Of a DNA stretch of 64,000 bases, positions 52,131 through 62,905 are shown piece after piece. Source of the DNA: Diplodia intermedia (lineage: Eukaryota > Ascomycota > Dothideomycetes > Botryosphaeriales > Botryosphaeriaceae); assembly GCA_021495925.1 (NCBI GenBank), contig JAKEKT010000019.1, positions 186,001-250,000 on the forward strand, in the 5' to 3' direction. Positions within the stretch are counted from its first letter, which is position 1. Each line of letters begins with the position of its first letter. The notes beneath the pieces were generated by a model that saw only the letters and a list, made by a program, of their open reading frames with translations, had not been told where the DNA came from and searched no databases. The position numbers were made by a program, and so were the translations under genes.

Positions 52131-53786
52131 CCGCTAGCCAACCTCGCCGCCGTCACCCCTACAACAGCGACGGCGTCCGCCCACGCCGCCGGCGAGTTCT
52201 ACCCCCAAAACCCCGAAGGCGGCCGTGCCATGCTATCACCGCTACTTGACGAACAACAACAACAACATCAGTCCTCACATCCCGGCCCCTCGTCGTCGTC
52301 GTCCTCCTCCAACAACAGCCACACCATCTTCCCACCCATCCCCCCTCTCCACCCCCTCCCGGCTTTCATCGGACCCCCCTTCCCGCCACATGCGCCCCCG
52401 CCTTTCGGCGACCAGGCGCGCTGGGCGGACTGGGGCCAGGGTTTGGGCCGGCGCTGGGCCGATTGGGGACAGCGGGTGGGCGCGGACTGGGCGGCTTGGG
52501 GGCAGGATTTGGGCAGTCGGGCCGCCATGCTGGGGCAGGATGTCGGGAGGGGGTTTGACGGCAGAGGGATGAGGGGCTTCGGTCCTGGTGGTGGTGGAAG
52601 AGGGGCTTGGGGTGGAAGAGGGGTAGGCGGTGGTGGTGGTAGGTGTGGGAGGGGGCTATGGGGTGGTGGTGGTGGTGGCGGCGGTCCCGCCGCTGGCTTT
52701 GGTGGTGGTGGTGGTGGTATTGGTGCGGGAATGGGAGCAATGGGCGCAGGGCCCGGTGGCGGGCTGGGCAGTGGGTTTAACGGTTTTGGGCCGTACGGCG
52801 GACAGCTCTTCGGCGGGCCGAGGGGGTTCGGGTTCGCGGGAAGAAGAGGCGGTCCCGGCGGACGTTGGGGAGGAGGAGGTGGCGGTCCCGGTGGTGGGCG
52901 CGGCGGCGGCCGCGGCGGCTGGGGGCACCAGCTTCGCCCCGGTTGGGGCAACAACAACAACAGCGCTCAGTCGTTCGGTGGTCAGTACGGCACGTTCAAT
53001 GGCCTCGGGCAGCATGGCGGCGCTGGCGGCGGCGACGGCGTCGTGCCGAACGAAAGCAGCACCACGGTCAATACTGGCATCAGCCTCGAGGATCATGACC
53101 ACGACGATGATGCCTCTTCTTCGTCATCCTCGTCGTCGTCGTCGTCTTCCGACAGCGACTCCGACCTCGACGAGATCGAATTTTCGTACCTCAAGCGCAT
53201 GCGGTCGGTCGAGGAATCGGCGTCCGATGCTCTGGCCAAGGGCAAACGCTCGCATTCCGAGGTCGAGCGCGAGCGGAGCAAGGCGATCGAGAAGGCGAAG
53301 GCGGATCGCGAAAAGGCCGAGCGGAAGCTCGAGGCCAAACGCAAGAAGGACGAGGGCAAGCGGGAGATGAAGGCGAAGAGGAAGGAGTGGAAGCAGCACA
53401 GGTCGACGGCGCGCGAAACGGGCAAGGCGGGGAGGAAGGAGAGGAAGGCGGAGAAGAAGAGACTCAAGAAGGAGTTCAAGAAGGCGAGGAACAAGTGGAA
53501 GGAGGGCAGGAAGGAGGAGAGGCGCGAGCGGAAGAGCGAGAGACGGGAGAGGAAGGACAGGCGGCGTTGTGGTGATGGTGGAGGTCGCTGCGGTAGTGGT
53601 GGTGCGAGAGCGGAGGCAGAGTCGAACCGCCAAGGTGATCCCGGCTTGGAGGTCGGCGTCGTGCCGACCGTAGATGAGGATGGTCGTGCTGCGCCTGGTG
53701 CTGAGGTTGGTGCGCCGTCCGCGCCCGCGCCGTCGTCGCCGCCGCCACAGCTGCTGTGGGTCGTGGTGGAAAATCTTGGGAACTGA
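50574..53786 (+). CDS. 1070-aa low-complexity protein: PY motif, WADWGQ/Gly-rich centre, basic helix
   Basis: Intronless, 1070 aa; start in CACCATGCC. In order: a Pro/Ser/Thr-rich N-terminus; a PY motif LPPSYEEAQ near 120 followed by poly-Gln; a moderately conserved block about 170-470 with HPAWCHDTSDR and FARAYAPVLHDHGVPPPLF, likely the folded core; an Ala/Thr/Gln stretch; about 618-645 three related units (RWADWGQGLG, RWADWGQRVG, DWAAWGQDLG); about 660-800 Gly/Arg-rich with FGPYGG and RGGWG; an Asp/Ser run near 845-865; about 875-1010 a highly charged Lys/Arg/Glu helix; a Pro/Ala tail. No catalytic motif. The RGG-like centre and basic helix could bind nucleic acid or mediate condensation; that is inference. 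The PY motif is shared with the upstream arrestin. Confidence 0.75.
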
Positions 53787-55611
53787 GCGGTGTGGGCGAG
53801 GAGGGACGTGAGGCCGCCCCCAAAATGAAATTTTCATGCGTTGTGGACGAGGCGCCTGGTGGAGCGCGATTTGTTTGGTGATCGATACTGCATCAGGTGG
53901 GCTGGCGTCTCATGACTTGTACGGCCATTGGTGAACACTGCGTCTCAGCCCGTGGGAATCGGTTTCTTGTAGCAATAAACTGCCATTGAGATGTTTCGCA
54001 GATTGCCTGGAGAGCCGGAAGGATCGAGGTAGGGCTGACTGCCATGGTGAGACAGAGGCGGGTGAACCATAGATCAATGCAGTATAGACGTGGTGTATCA
54101 CGGCTAGTGGCGATGGCCCGATTGATACTCCGGCGGAAAGCCCAACTCCGGCCGAGCTGAAGTGCCGCCGCGACATACCCGTACCGCCTGCCGCTTTCTC
54201 CGCATCAAGATGGCTAGCGGCCGTTGGTGTTGAGGAGCATCCGGTCCCTGATCCCTCCACGTGTTAGCCCGCTCGCTAACGTCCCCCCATACGTCACCCC
54301 GACAGGGGCGCCCCTTTTGCTCCCCGCATCCGCCAATCTTTTTTTCCCAACGCAACGACAGTGCTTATTTCGCGTGACCCTTTTTCACGCGTGCCTGGAG
54401 CACAAGCCAGGCCCTGGGAGATTCCCGAGGTGCTTGTTTCCCGCGGAGACGGTTGTGGCTTTCGGGGCAGCCGTCACTTCGGATCTTGACGCAGTCACTG
54501 CGCTGCAGCACCCGACTTCCGGCGTGCTGGTTTGATCTTCTCGGAGCTTAACCATTAAGCAGTTAGCTATGGGGGAATCGGAATTTGGGAGCTGTGCTAG
54601 CCGCCAAGGCCACTGCCGACTAGCCAGTCAGAGCTAGGCACGGCGCTCTTTTCCCCAACCGCAGCGATTGTCTGCCGCGCATCCCATCAGGAGAAGGGTG
54701 AGCTGCGGCTCTTGGCAGCCCGCCGAGGAGGTCAGGAACCGCGGGCGCTGCACGCTATACCGCTCCTTCGCGGGAGGGGCTTATCACCATCATCTAAGCC
54801 TTCCCAATCGGTTCCTGGTACCTGCGGCACGGCGAGCCGGCAACATATCTGAGCTTCCCGCCTCAGTGGAGACGTTATCAAACTACGATTCATCAGCCCT
54901 GTGACGTATGCAGCCAAGGCGGGTAGGCTTCTTCTTAGACTCGAATTTCTGCCCGAAGTCATCTGAACTGTTGGCGGCGAGTATTTCGGAAAATTAGGGC
55001 GATCCGGCGATCCCTATATGCGAGCTACCCCGAGCCTCAGCGGCTGCGCCCCAGGGTTCACCGCCACACGCCAATGATGGGGGTGGCTTTTTCCGCGGCT
55101 CCGGAGCAGTGCCATGAGGGTTGTTGTTTGTTTCGGTGCTTGAGACATGTCATGGTGCGCAGTGGCGTTTGCGCGGCGGAGGCCGAGAAAGCGGCGGGCC
55201 TAGCTTTGGTGACAATTCAGTTAATGATCTTCAACGTTCAATTGTTTTTGACTCGGGAGACGGGAGATTGGTTACCAAGATAAGGCAGCTGAAACCCCGC
55301 AGATCCTCCTCTTATCGACCCTGTCTGCCAGAATCGACCACTACTGGGCCACGGCTCACGATTCAGCGCTCGCTGAACCAAGCCGGCGGACCGCCCGCCA
55401 GACTGCATGAGGGCCTGTGGGAAGACCGGACCGGGTCATGGGCCCTGCGCGGCAGCCGGGCGCCTGCAGGGACGGACTGAGTGTGCCAGTAGAGGACGAG
55501 TTTGAGGAGGATGACGATCGTCGTATGTTCGGCCATGCCATGTGTGATCCATGTTCGTCATCACAGCTGGTAGTTGCGAGTGGCCGCGAGGAGAATGGGC
55601 GACTCAGAGCA
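53787..55611. other. Intergenic
   Basis: About 1.8 kb. Short open frames only; none has a splice pattern, motif or biased composition. Ends in the promoter of the small secreted protein. Confidence 0.45.
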
Positions 55612-55617
55612 TATAAG
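55612..55617 (+). promoter_or_regulatory. TATA box of the small secreted protein gene
   Basis: TATAAG within CATATAAGA, 126-131 bp before ATG 55743, followed by a C-rich leader. Positional inference. Confidence 0.5.
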
Positions 55618-55742
55618 AAAGAGACCGGCTCGCTCGGAAGAAGACTCCATCCCACAACAGCCTGCTCACCAGCATCCTCCCACGCTCACTTCACTTTCCC
55701 ACCAACCATCGTCACTCTTTCGACAACAACACAACCATCAAA

Positions 55743-56496
55743 ATGAAGTTCTTCTCCGTCTTCGCTCTTTCCAGCCTTTTCGTTGGCTCCATCGCCGCCC
55801 CGGCCGCCGAGAAGCGCCAGGACGTCGGCTCGGTCCTGAGCATCGTCACCGGCCTGTACTCCGAGGTCCAGCAGTACACGGGCGCCATCAGTGAGTGCAA
55901 CCCAAGCTCTTCCCGAGTGGCTCGGTGCTAACAGCCACACAGACTCCACCGCCACCAGCCTCACGGCTGCCTCCACCCTGAAGCAGAACCAGACTGCTGC
56001 CAACGCCTACCAGGACAAGGTTGACGGCCTCACCTCGCTCGTCCAGGGCACCGTCACCAAGGTCACCAGCCTCCAGCAGACCGCCGGTGGCCTCACCTCC
56101 CGCGCCGATGATGCCAACGCCATCGCCGGCGTCCTCAGCAACGTCCTCCTTGAGGTCAACGGCGCCATGAACAACGTCGACGGCACCCTCGGTCTTGGTA
56201 AGTTCCCCCGCCGGATCGCGCCGGAAGGGCTGTACTGATTCGCACCAGGCTCTCTCCTCGGTCTCGCTTCCCCTCTCACCGACACTCTCTCCGGCCTCCT
56301 TGACGGCGTTGAGTCCCTCGTCGGCGGTGTCCTGGAACTGGTTCAGGGTCTCCTCGGCGGTGTCCTCCAGACCCTCGGCCTCAGCGACGCCCTGTCCGGC
56401 CTCGTCGGCAGCAACGGTATCCTCGGCGGCCTTCTCGGCGGCACCCTCGGCGGCAGCTCCAGCGGCAGCTCCAGCGGCCTCCTCGGCGGCTTGTAA
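55743..56496 (+). CDS. Small secreted protein, HsbA-like, with Kex2-type site
   Basis: Exons 55743-55890, 55943-56197 and 56249-56496, giving 216 aa; introns of 52 and 51 nt are both phase 1. Residues 1-19 are a signal peptide (MKFFSVFALSSLFVGSIAA), followed by AAEKRQ, a Kex2-type KR processing site at 24-25. The central part is helical and Thr/Ala/Val-rich (VGSVLSIVTGLYSEVQQYTGAI, TLKQNQTAANAYQDKVDGL), reminiscent of hydrophobic surface-binding protein A/cell-wall galactomannoprotein domains, though I cannot confirm it. The C-terminus repeats LLGGVL/GLLGG/LGGSSSG units, hydrophobic and Gly-rich. Likely secreted, surface-associated, possibly an effector or wall protein. The strong TATA box and biased codons suggest high expression. 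Confidence 0.8.
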
Positions 56497-57355
56497 GCGT
56501 GTTATACGATAATATCTAGTGGTGTATTACGACTTCGATTCTTCACCCCTGTCAATTTTGGCCTTCTGCAGGCCGGGCTCGAGAGCGTTGGGACCGATGC
56601 GAGTGGGCTCTGCTTCTGTATACAATAGTTAGTCTGCTTCTGGGCAGCGGTAGCAATTGATTGTTGAAAAGCGCATCTGCACCTCGTAACAGTGAGAGGC
56701 CTAGACTGAAACCGGCTGACGAACGCAGGCGGCGAGCGATTGGCTCGGCTGGCTGAGCTCGGGTGATGCGCAGCCGATCTAGACGGAACGGTCGGGACGG
56801 CGGAGCGGCATCCCTGCGCCAGCGCGGCGCCGCTGAGGAAGCTGGTTGCGCACACGCGCGGTCGGGCGCCCAAGTGTCGCATTGATGAGGTCGAGATAGG
56901 GCGGACATGTCGGCGTTTTACACGGCGCAACAACAGAAACGGGGGGAGCAGTGGACACGCGCGGGGCCTGGTGCGGCCTGAGGAGCTCCAACGCAGCACT
57001 ACTTAGCCGCTGCCGCCCGCATCTCTCCCGCGCCTGTCCGCCAACCCCAAAACACTCTACTAGGGTCGCAGGTCTCACGACCACCCCCGCCACGGTACTC
57101 GCTGCCACTTTCACTCGTTGATCTTCTCTTCTTCTTCCCGCCTCCTGCGCCCCCGCTCGCCTCGATTACTCCGCCTGGGGACCGCTTTCGACCACACAGA
57201 CGTGTCCTCGTATCGCGCCCTCGCTGACCTCAGATCGCGGGCTCGCGCCGCCCCTTCGACTGCCCTGCGCCCTGCATACTTCTCTTCTTCAACTGCGCGC
57301 CCGCCCGTCTCCTCGCCCGGCCGACCCGCGACAAGCTGCATCTTCCCCGTCGACC
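56497..57355. other. Intergenic / TM9SF promoter
   Basis: About 0.86 kb; C/T-rich toward the TM9SF start (57110-57355). No gene seen. Confidence 0.5.
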
Positions 57356-59683
57356 ATGCACGCTGACGTTCGGTTCCCGCGCCTACTGGCCCTCTTCGCC
57401 CTCGCCGTGAACCTGGCAAATGCCTTCTACATCCCAGGTATGAAACCCCGGCAGCCAGGAACCGTGGCCCCCGAGTAACCCTGTGGCAGGCTGGTCCATT
57501 AAGAGCTACGCCGACGGCGAGACCATTCCGCTTTTCGTGAACAAGGTCTACTCCGACAATACCCAGCTGCAGTACGCCTATGCCGACCTTCCGTTCGTCT
57601 GCCCCCCTACTGGCCGCCGCTCTCCCGGTTCCAGCGGTGCCACGCTGTCCCTGAATCTCGGCGAAATTCTCCGCGGCGATCGCATAATCTTATCCGACTA
57701 TGAGCTAGTCATGGGCGTGGACGAGGAGGCGAGGTACTTGTGTACTACCAAGGTGGACAGGCGTGGCCTGGAAAAAGCAAAGGAAATCGTCAGGGATGGC
57801 TACGTTGCCGAGTGGATTGTGGATAACATGCCCGGTGCGACGAGCTTTGTCACCACCGACAAGTCGCGCAAGTACTATGCCGCGGGCTTCAAGGTGGGCT
57901 ACGAGGACTTTGACCCCGCAACCGGCAAGCCCCGCTTCTACATCAACAATCACGTTACCCTCGTTATACGCTACCGCCCCGCCCCTGGCCGCGACGGCGA
58001 ACATGGAAAAAAGGTCATCGTCGGCTTCGAAGTCTACACCAAGAGCATTGAGGCCGGCAACCGCAACAAGAACGGAATCCCCAAGGATCTTCACACTGTC
58101 GACGACGGGCTCGAGCTGCGCATGCAGCCGAACATGACGGACCTGAAGACGAGATACGCCGACTCGTCATATATTCCAGATGAGGAGAACATCGACGATG
58201 ATGCCACGTTGACAATCCCGTACACCTACTCGGTCTACTTCCGCGAAGACGACCACGTGGAGTGGCAGAACCGCTGGGACATGTACTTTGTGAACCAGGA
58301 TGACAGTTCCAAGATTCATTGGATTGCTATCATCAACTCCCTTCTGATCTCCACCATTCTGACGGCCACGGTCGCTGTCATCTTCACCAGGACGGTTCGT
58401 GGCGACATCAAGGGTACGAGTGACATCGAGAAGCCCAAGATTTCGCGTCCGAAGAACCTCAAGTCTCCCCGGAAGAGCGCTGAGAAAGGCGGCCTTTTGG
58501 AGCAGTTGGATGATGATGGCGACGCTGATATCTCTTCGGACGAGGAGCCGCTGGAAGACATGACGGGTTGGAAACTTCTTCATGGCGATGTCTTCCGCGC
58601 GCCGGCATTTGGAGGATTGCTGGCTCCTCTTGTTGGCTCTGGTTCGCAGTTGGTGTTTGTAGTGACGGGTCTGCTCGTCCTAAGCGCCGTCGGCGTCCTT
58701 AACCCGAGTTTCCGCGGGGGCTTCATCAGCGTCGGCCTCGCCCTCTTCATTCTCGCAGGCATCTTTTCTGGCTACTTCTCCGCGAGAGTGTACAAGACAT
58801 TTGGCGGACAACGCTGGCAGAAGAATGTGATAGTGGTGAGTACAATCACGCTTCTCTCATGTCGACTTCCTAACAATGACAGACTGGTACACTCATCCCA
58901 GGCCTCATCTTTGCCACCATCTTTATTCTCAATCTTTTCGTATGGGCCCAAGCTTCAAGCACTGCCATTCCCTTCGGCACGTTGATTGCATTGCTGGTCC
59001 TGTGGCTGCTCGTTCAGCTTCCGCTCGTTTATGTCGGCAGCTGGTATGGGTTCGAGAAGGTCGGCGCATGGACCCATCCGGTGAAGACGAACACGATTCC
59101 GCGCCAGATTCCCGTTCAGCCCTGGTATACGAAGAGCATCCAGTTCGTTCTTCTCGCTGGTTTGCTCCCGTTTGCCGTTATCTTCATCGAGCTTCTGTTC
59201 GTGTTCAAGAGTGTATGGCAAGACAAGAGCGGCTACTACTACGTCTTTGGATTCCTGGCCGCCGTTTGCCTGATTCTCTTCATCACCGTTATTGAGGTTA
59301 CCATCATCGCAACTTACAACCAGTTGTGCTCTGAGGTGAGTCCTCCGTGTTGTCTTGCCGTAGCATACACTGACGCTTTGCAGAACTACAACTGGTGGTG
59401 GCAATCTTTCTTCGTAGGCGGCGGCTCCGCTCTTTGGGTTTTCCTGGCCTGCACGTGGTACTACTTCTTCAAGCTCCACATCACGGGATTTGTTTCCAGC
59501 ATGCTGTTCTTCTCCTACAGCTTCCTCGCCTGTCTGGTATACGGCCTCCTCACAGGTACAATCGGTTTCCTTGCTGCGTACGCCTTTGTACGTAGAATCT
59601 ACGGGTGAGTTGTTCCACATGGTACAGAATATGTGGTCATCAGCTAACCTCACGTCACGTACAGAGCGATCAAGGCCGACTAA
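57356..59683 (+). CDS. Endomembrane protein 70 / TM9SF (nonaspanin)
   Basis: Five exons: 57356-57437, 57490-58835, 58883-59335, 59384-59604 and 59665-59683, giving 706 aa, the usual family length; introns are 47-60 nt. Exon 1 encodes a signal peptide ending LANAFYIPGWSIKSY, the typical mature start of this family. The large lumenal domain has GDRIILSDYELVMGVDEE, NHVTLVIRYRP and FREDDHVEWQNRWDMYF. Nine membrane helices follow, starting WIAIINSLLISTILTATVAV. TGWKLLHGDVFRAP, the NYNWWWQSF segment and HITGFVSSMLFFSYSFLAC are family hallmarks. The last exon encodes only AIKAD; the terminal KxD is the Golgi/endosome retention signal. Nonaspanins act in endosome/Golgi sorting and copper/adhesion-related traffic. 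Confidence 0.95.
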
Positions 59684-60327
59684 GCTTTGCATGACTAGCG
59701 AACCAACAATGGCAGCGACAGATCTTCCTGTCTCTCACGCAAACCTCCCTTCGAAGCACATTGTCCCTACGTCTTTTTTTCTAATTCATCTAGTTTGGGA
59801 GCCATTCAGAAGTCAGCGCCAATGACAAGGAGTTTCCGGGTAACGAGTTAATGTGGCGGAAGAACTGAGATACGCGGATCGGATATCTTTCTCGTCCCTT
59901 TCTGCTCTGAAAGGATTTGCTCCTTTCAGCGAGTTTGTCATCGAAGCATTCAGCATGCGCTACGGTCATCTGAGAAAATGAGTTAAATACAGTTCTTTGA
60001 TAAGGCTTATTACCGTCGCTTGTATATACTGTCCTGAGCCTGGTTACATAATACAGACGGTTTGTATTGCAGCGGTGTTTGCAGCGGCGGCGACAGTGCT
60101 GAGTACTTGCGGAAAGGTAGGTGAGCATGGTTGTCTCCTAGTGTTGCTGCCATCAAAGGAAAAGCAGATGAAGAAAGCACAACAACGAATTGCGAATCCC
60201 TTTGTTCCTGGCCGCCGCAAGCATCATCCATAAACAACAAAGGCAACGCTCGACATTTCATACCTCCCTAAGCACTTGAACGCTTACACTTTGCGAGACT
60301 CTTTCCTACACAACAATACGTTTTATC
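59684..60327. other. Intergenic
   Basis: 3' flank of TM9SF and promoter of kinase B. No feature seen. Confidence 0.5.
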
Positions 60328-62905
60328 ATGGCAGGCCGCAAACCCCCGATCCTAGAGCCGAAGCCAGCGGTGATCGAGTTCCAGGGGCCGTACCTATACG
60401 AAGGCTTGGACCTTTGGCGGCAGGCACTCCGACGTGAATATAATCGACAAGTAGCAGCTCCCGGCGTTCCTGACAAGTGGGTGCGGCTCGCTCAGGCGAA
60501 AAGAGACGAAGGTGAAGTTTGTCCTCAAAAACCGTGAAGCCCAGCCGGGAAGCATCTTGCTGACGCTTCGGCATCACGAGGACACAGCCGAGCGGACTCG
60601 CTACTTCAATGATTTCTACTCCGACTTGCCTTCGCCGGTGAGGAGGGCTTGGGAATGGGAGTCCCACAAGCGGTGGCCGCGGCCTTCGGCCCGAGAGCCG
60701 GCCAGCTATCTCGACGTCTACGCCAACGAGGATGAGATATACTACACGAGGAAGGCGGGCAGGTGGAGCATGGGCGAAAGTCAGTACTCTCTCCCTCTCT
60801 CCCTCTCTCTCCCGACGCGAGCCACTCGGACACTGGTGGGACGAATGGCGACCAAGGAACTGTGGCTGACTGAGAGCTATGCCAACAGCCCAGATCAGGG
60901 ACATGTACAACGAGGACTTCCAGAGCCTAGATCAGGGGATTCAGGACAGGTTTCGAGACAAGGCACTCAAAATCGCGGATGCACGCGGCGCGGTCCCGCC
61001 GTGGCGTGTCTTCAAGCCGGTCCGGGACGTTGCCTCGAACGGGCTTCGGCAGGACCCCCACGTGCTGGCCGAGGATCGGAAATCAATGGGCCTCAAAGTA
61101 AAATCACTCCTCAGGAATGGCGGTGAGTGGGCCGTCGCCTCGGCCTTTGGCGAAGGTGGGGCATTTGGTGAAGCCATTGTGTGGCGCGTGAGGGACAGGG
61201 ACGGGAAGACGCTGGCGGTAGGTCATGCGTTGCTTTCATGTTTTTTTTTCTTTCTTTTTTCTTGGGATATCGACCTAACGTGCGGATTTTGCAGAAGATA
61301 TTTCTCAAGAGAGACAAAAGCGAGAATGACGATACAAGCGATAAAGAGCGCAGATTGCTATGGGATATTCACTTCTCGCGTAATGATCATCGCTACCTTC
61401 CGAGATTACTTGGGTCATCCGACAGCGCTCCCGACACGAGGGGCAGGACCTGGCTCGAATATGCAATCTACGGGGATTTTCACCATTTTCTGGCCTACTA
61501 CGTCGACAACGAACTCGTCATTCCCGAGCCTTTTGCCTGGTACCTCCTCCACTGCCTGGCCCAGGCGCTTCACTTCCTCGAAAAGGGCCACAATGATCGA
61601 CACAATAAGGCGAAGCACCCGTCTTGGACACCAAAGTACCACTACGACATCAAGCCCGGGAACATCCTGCTCGACGCCCCCGAAACGGACGGGCCCGAGT
61701 GGTGCCGCGATTATCCCAAGCCCATTCTTACCGACCTGGGAGGCGCAGAGGACTGGCCGGCAATGGCCGACACCGACCAGATACCAAACCATGTGCGCGG
61801 TGGTGGAACCCCGAGATTCAGTCCATTTGTAAGTCACCGCATACCTCCACACATACCCAACAGAGTCCCCTTCCTCCCTTCCACCCTCCTCGAAAGCCAC
61901 CACCACAACCAACTAACCCCCTCCCCCCCACCCTCCCACGAAAACAGGAACTCTTCCCCCACATCGTCCAATACTGGTCGAACAAAGAACGCACGGCGGG
62001 GCCCGCGCGGCCGGGCCCCGCCCACCCACCCGCGGGCTTCCCCATCGCCGTCCCGCCCACCATCTCGCGGCGGGCGACGCCGCACAAGGCCGCGCTGCCC
62101 GAGAACACGCACGTGCGGATGCACACGTCGGTGCACCAGGTCGGCGCGGTGCTGTGGTGCGCCATGGCGTCGCGCACGTCGCCGGCGGGCCAGCTGTTCG
62201 CGTGGCGCGGCGCCGGCGACGGCAGCGGCGGCGCCGGCGAAGGCAACCCCTACCCCGCGTGGTGGGACCGCCTGCCCGCCCACCAGCCCCGCCGGCCGTG
62301 GCCGTGGCGCGTCGCGAAGAAGGGGGATCGGGAGAAGTACGGCGCCCTGGCGGAGAGGGGCTGGGTGAGGGGTCAGAAGGTGGTGGTCAGGGGCGGCGGG
62401 AGGAGGGTGAGGGCGCTGCCGAGGGGGTTGGATCGGGTGGGGGTCAGGCCGAGGGAGTGGGTGGCTGGCGCGTGGGAGCCGTATGGCCCCGAGGAGGCGC
62501 TGAGGCCGGCGTTTAGTGGGAGGTTGGTTGAGTTGGGTGAGTGTTTGTGTGTGTGTGTGTGTGTGGTTGTTGTGATTGGCTTTGCTGAGGATACGGGCTG
62601 ACTGGCGTGTGTTTGGGGCAGTTTATCGGTGCATGAGCCCGCTTCCAGGGGACAGGCCGACGCCGAGCCAGCTTTGGGAGGAGACGGCGAGGGCGATGGA
62701 TGATATTACGGCGCAGTATCCGGATGGAAGCGGCAGGCGTCCTCAAGAGCTGCAGTTGCAGCCAGATAAGGTAAGTGTGGTCCATTATAATGTCCTCTTT
62801 CCTGTAAGATCCGGTCGCTGACAAGTTGAAATGCAGTTTCCAATTGGAGAGCGCGTTTTGCGAGACCAATGGGAACCTAACCCTGGCCTTTTTACGGTGC
62901 CTTAG
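60328..62905 (+). CDS. Divergent fungal protein kinase B (HYD/DLGG type)
   Basis: Seven exons: 60328-60511, 60588-60779, 60889-61217, 61295-61828, 61948-62536, 62622-62770 and 62837-62905, giving 681 aa. The first three introns and the GGGTP-region intron match kinase A in position and phase; kinase A's fourth intron is absent and two extra 3' introns are present. The N-terminal region shares LDVYANEDEIYYTRKAGRW with kinase A. Kinase motifs: FGEGGAFGEA (about 212), Lys in KIFLKRDK (about 240), YHYDIKPGNILL with D353, LTDLGGAEDW with D382, GGGTPRFSPF. The C-lobe insert is Arg/Gly/Pro-rich; the end FPIGERVLRDQW parallels YPIGERVLRDFW of kinase A, and VYRCMSPLPGDRPTPSQL matches VYRCLEPLAENRPSPRQL. 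Catalytic residues are kept apart from HYD and DLG, so activity is plausible. Substrate unknown. Confidence 0.85.
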
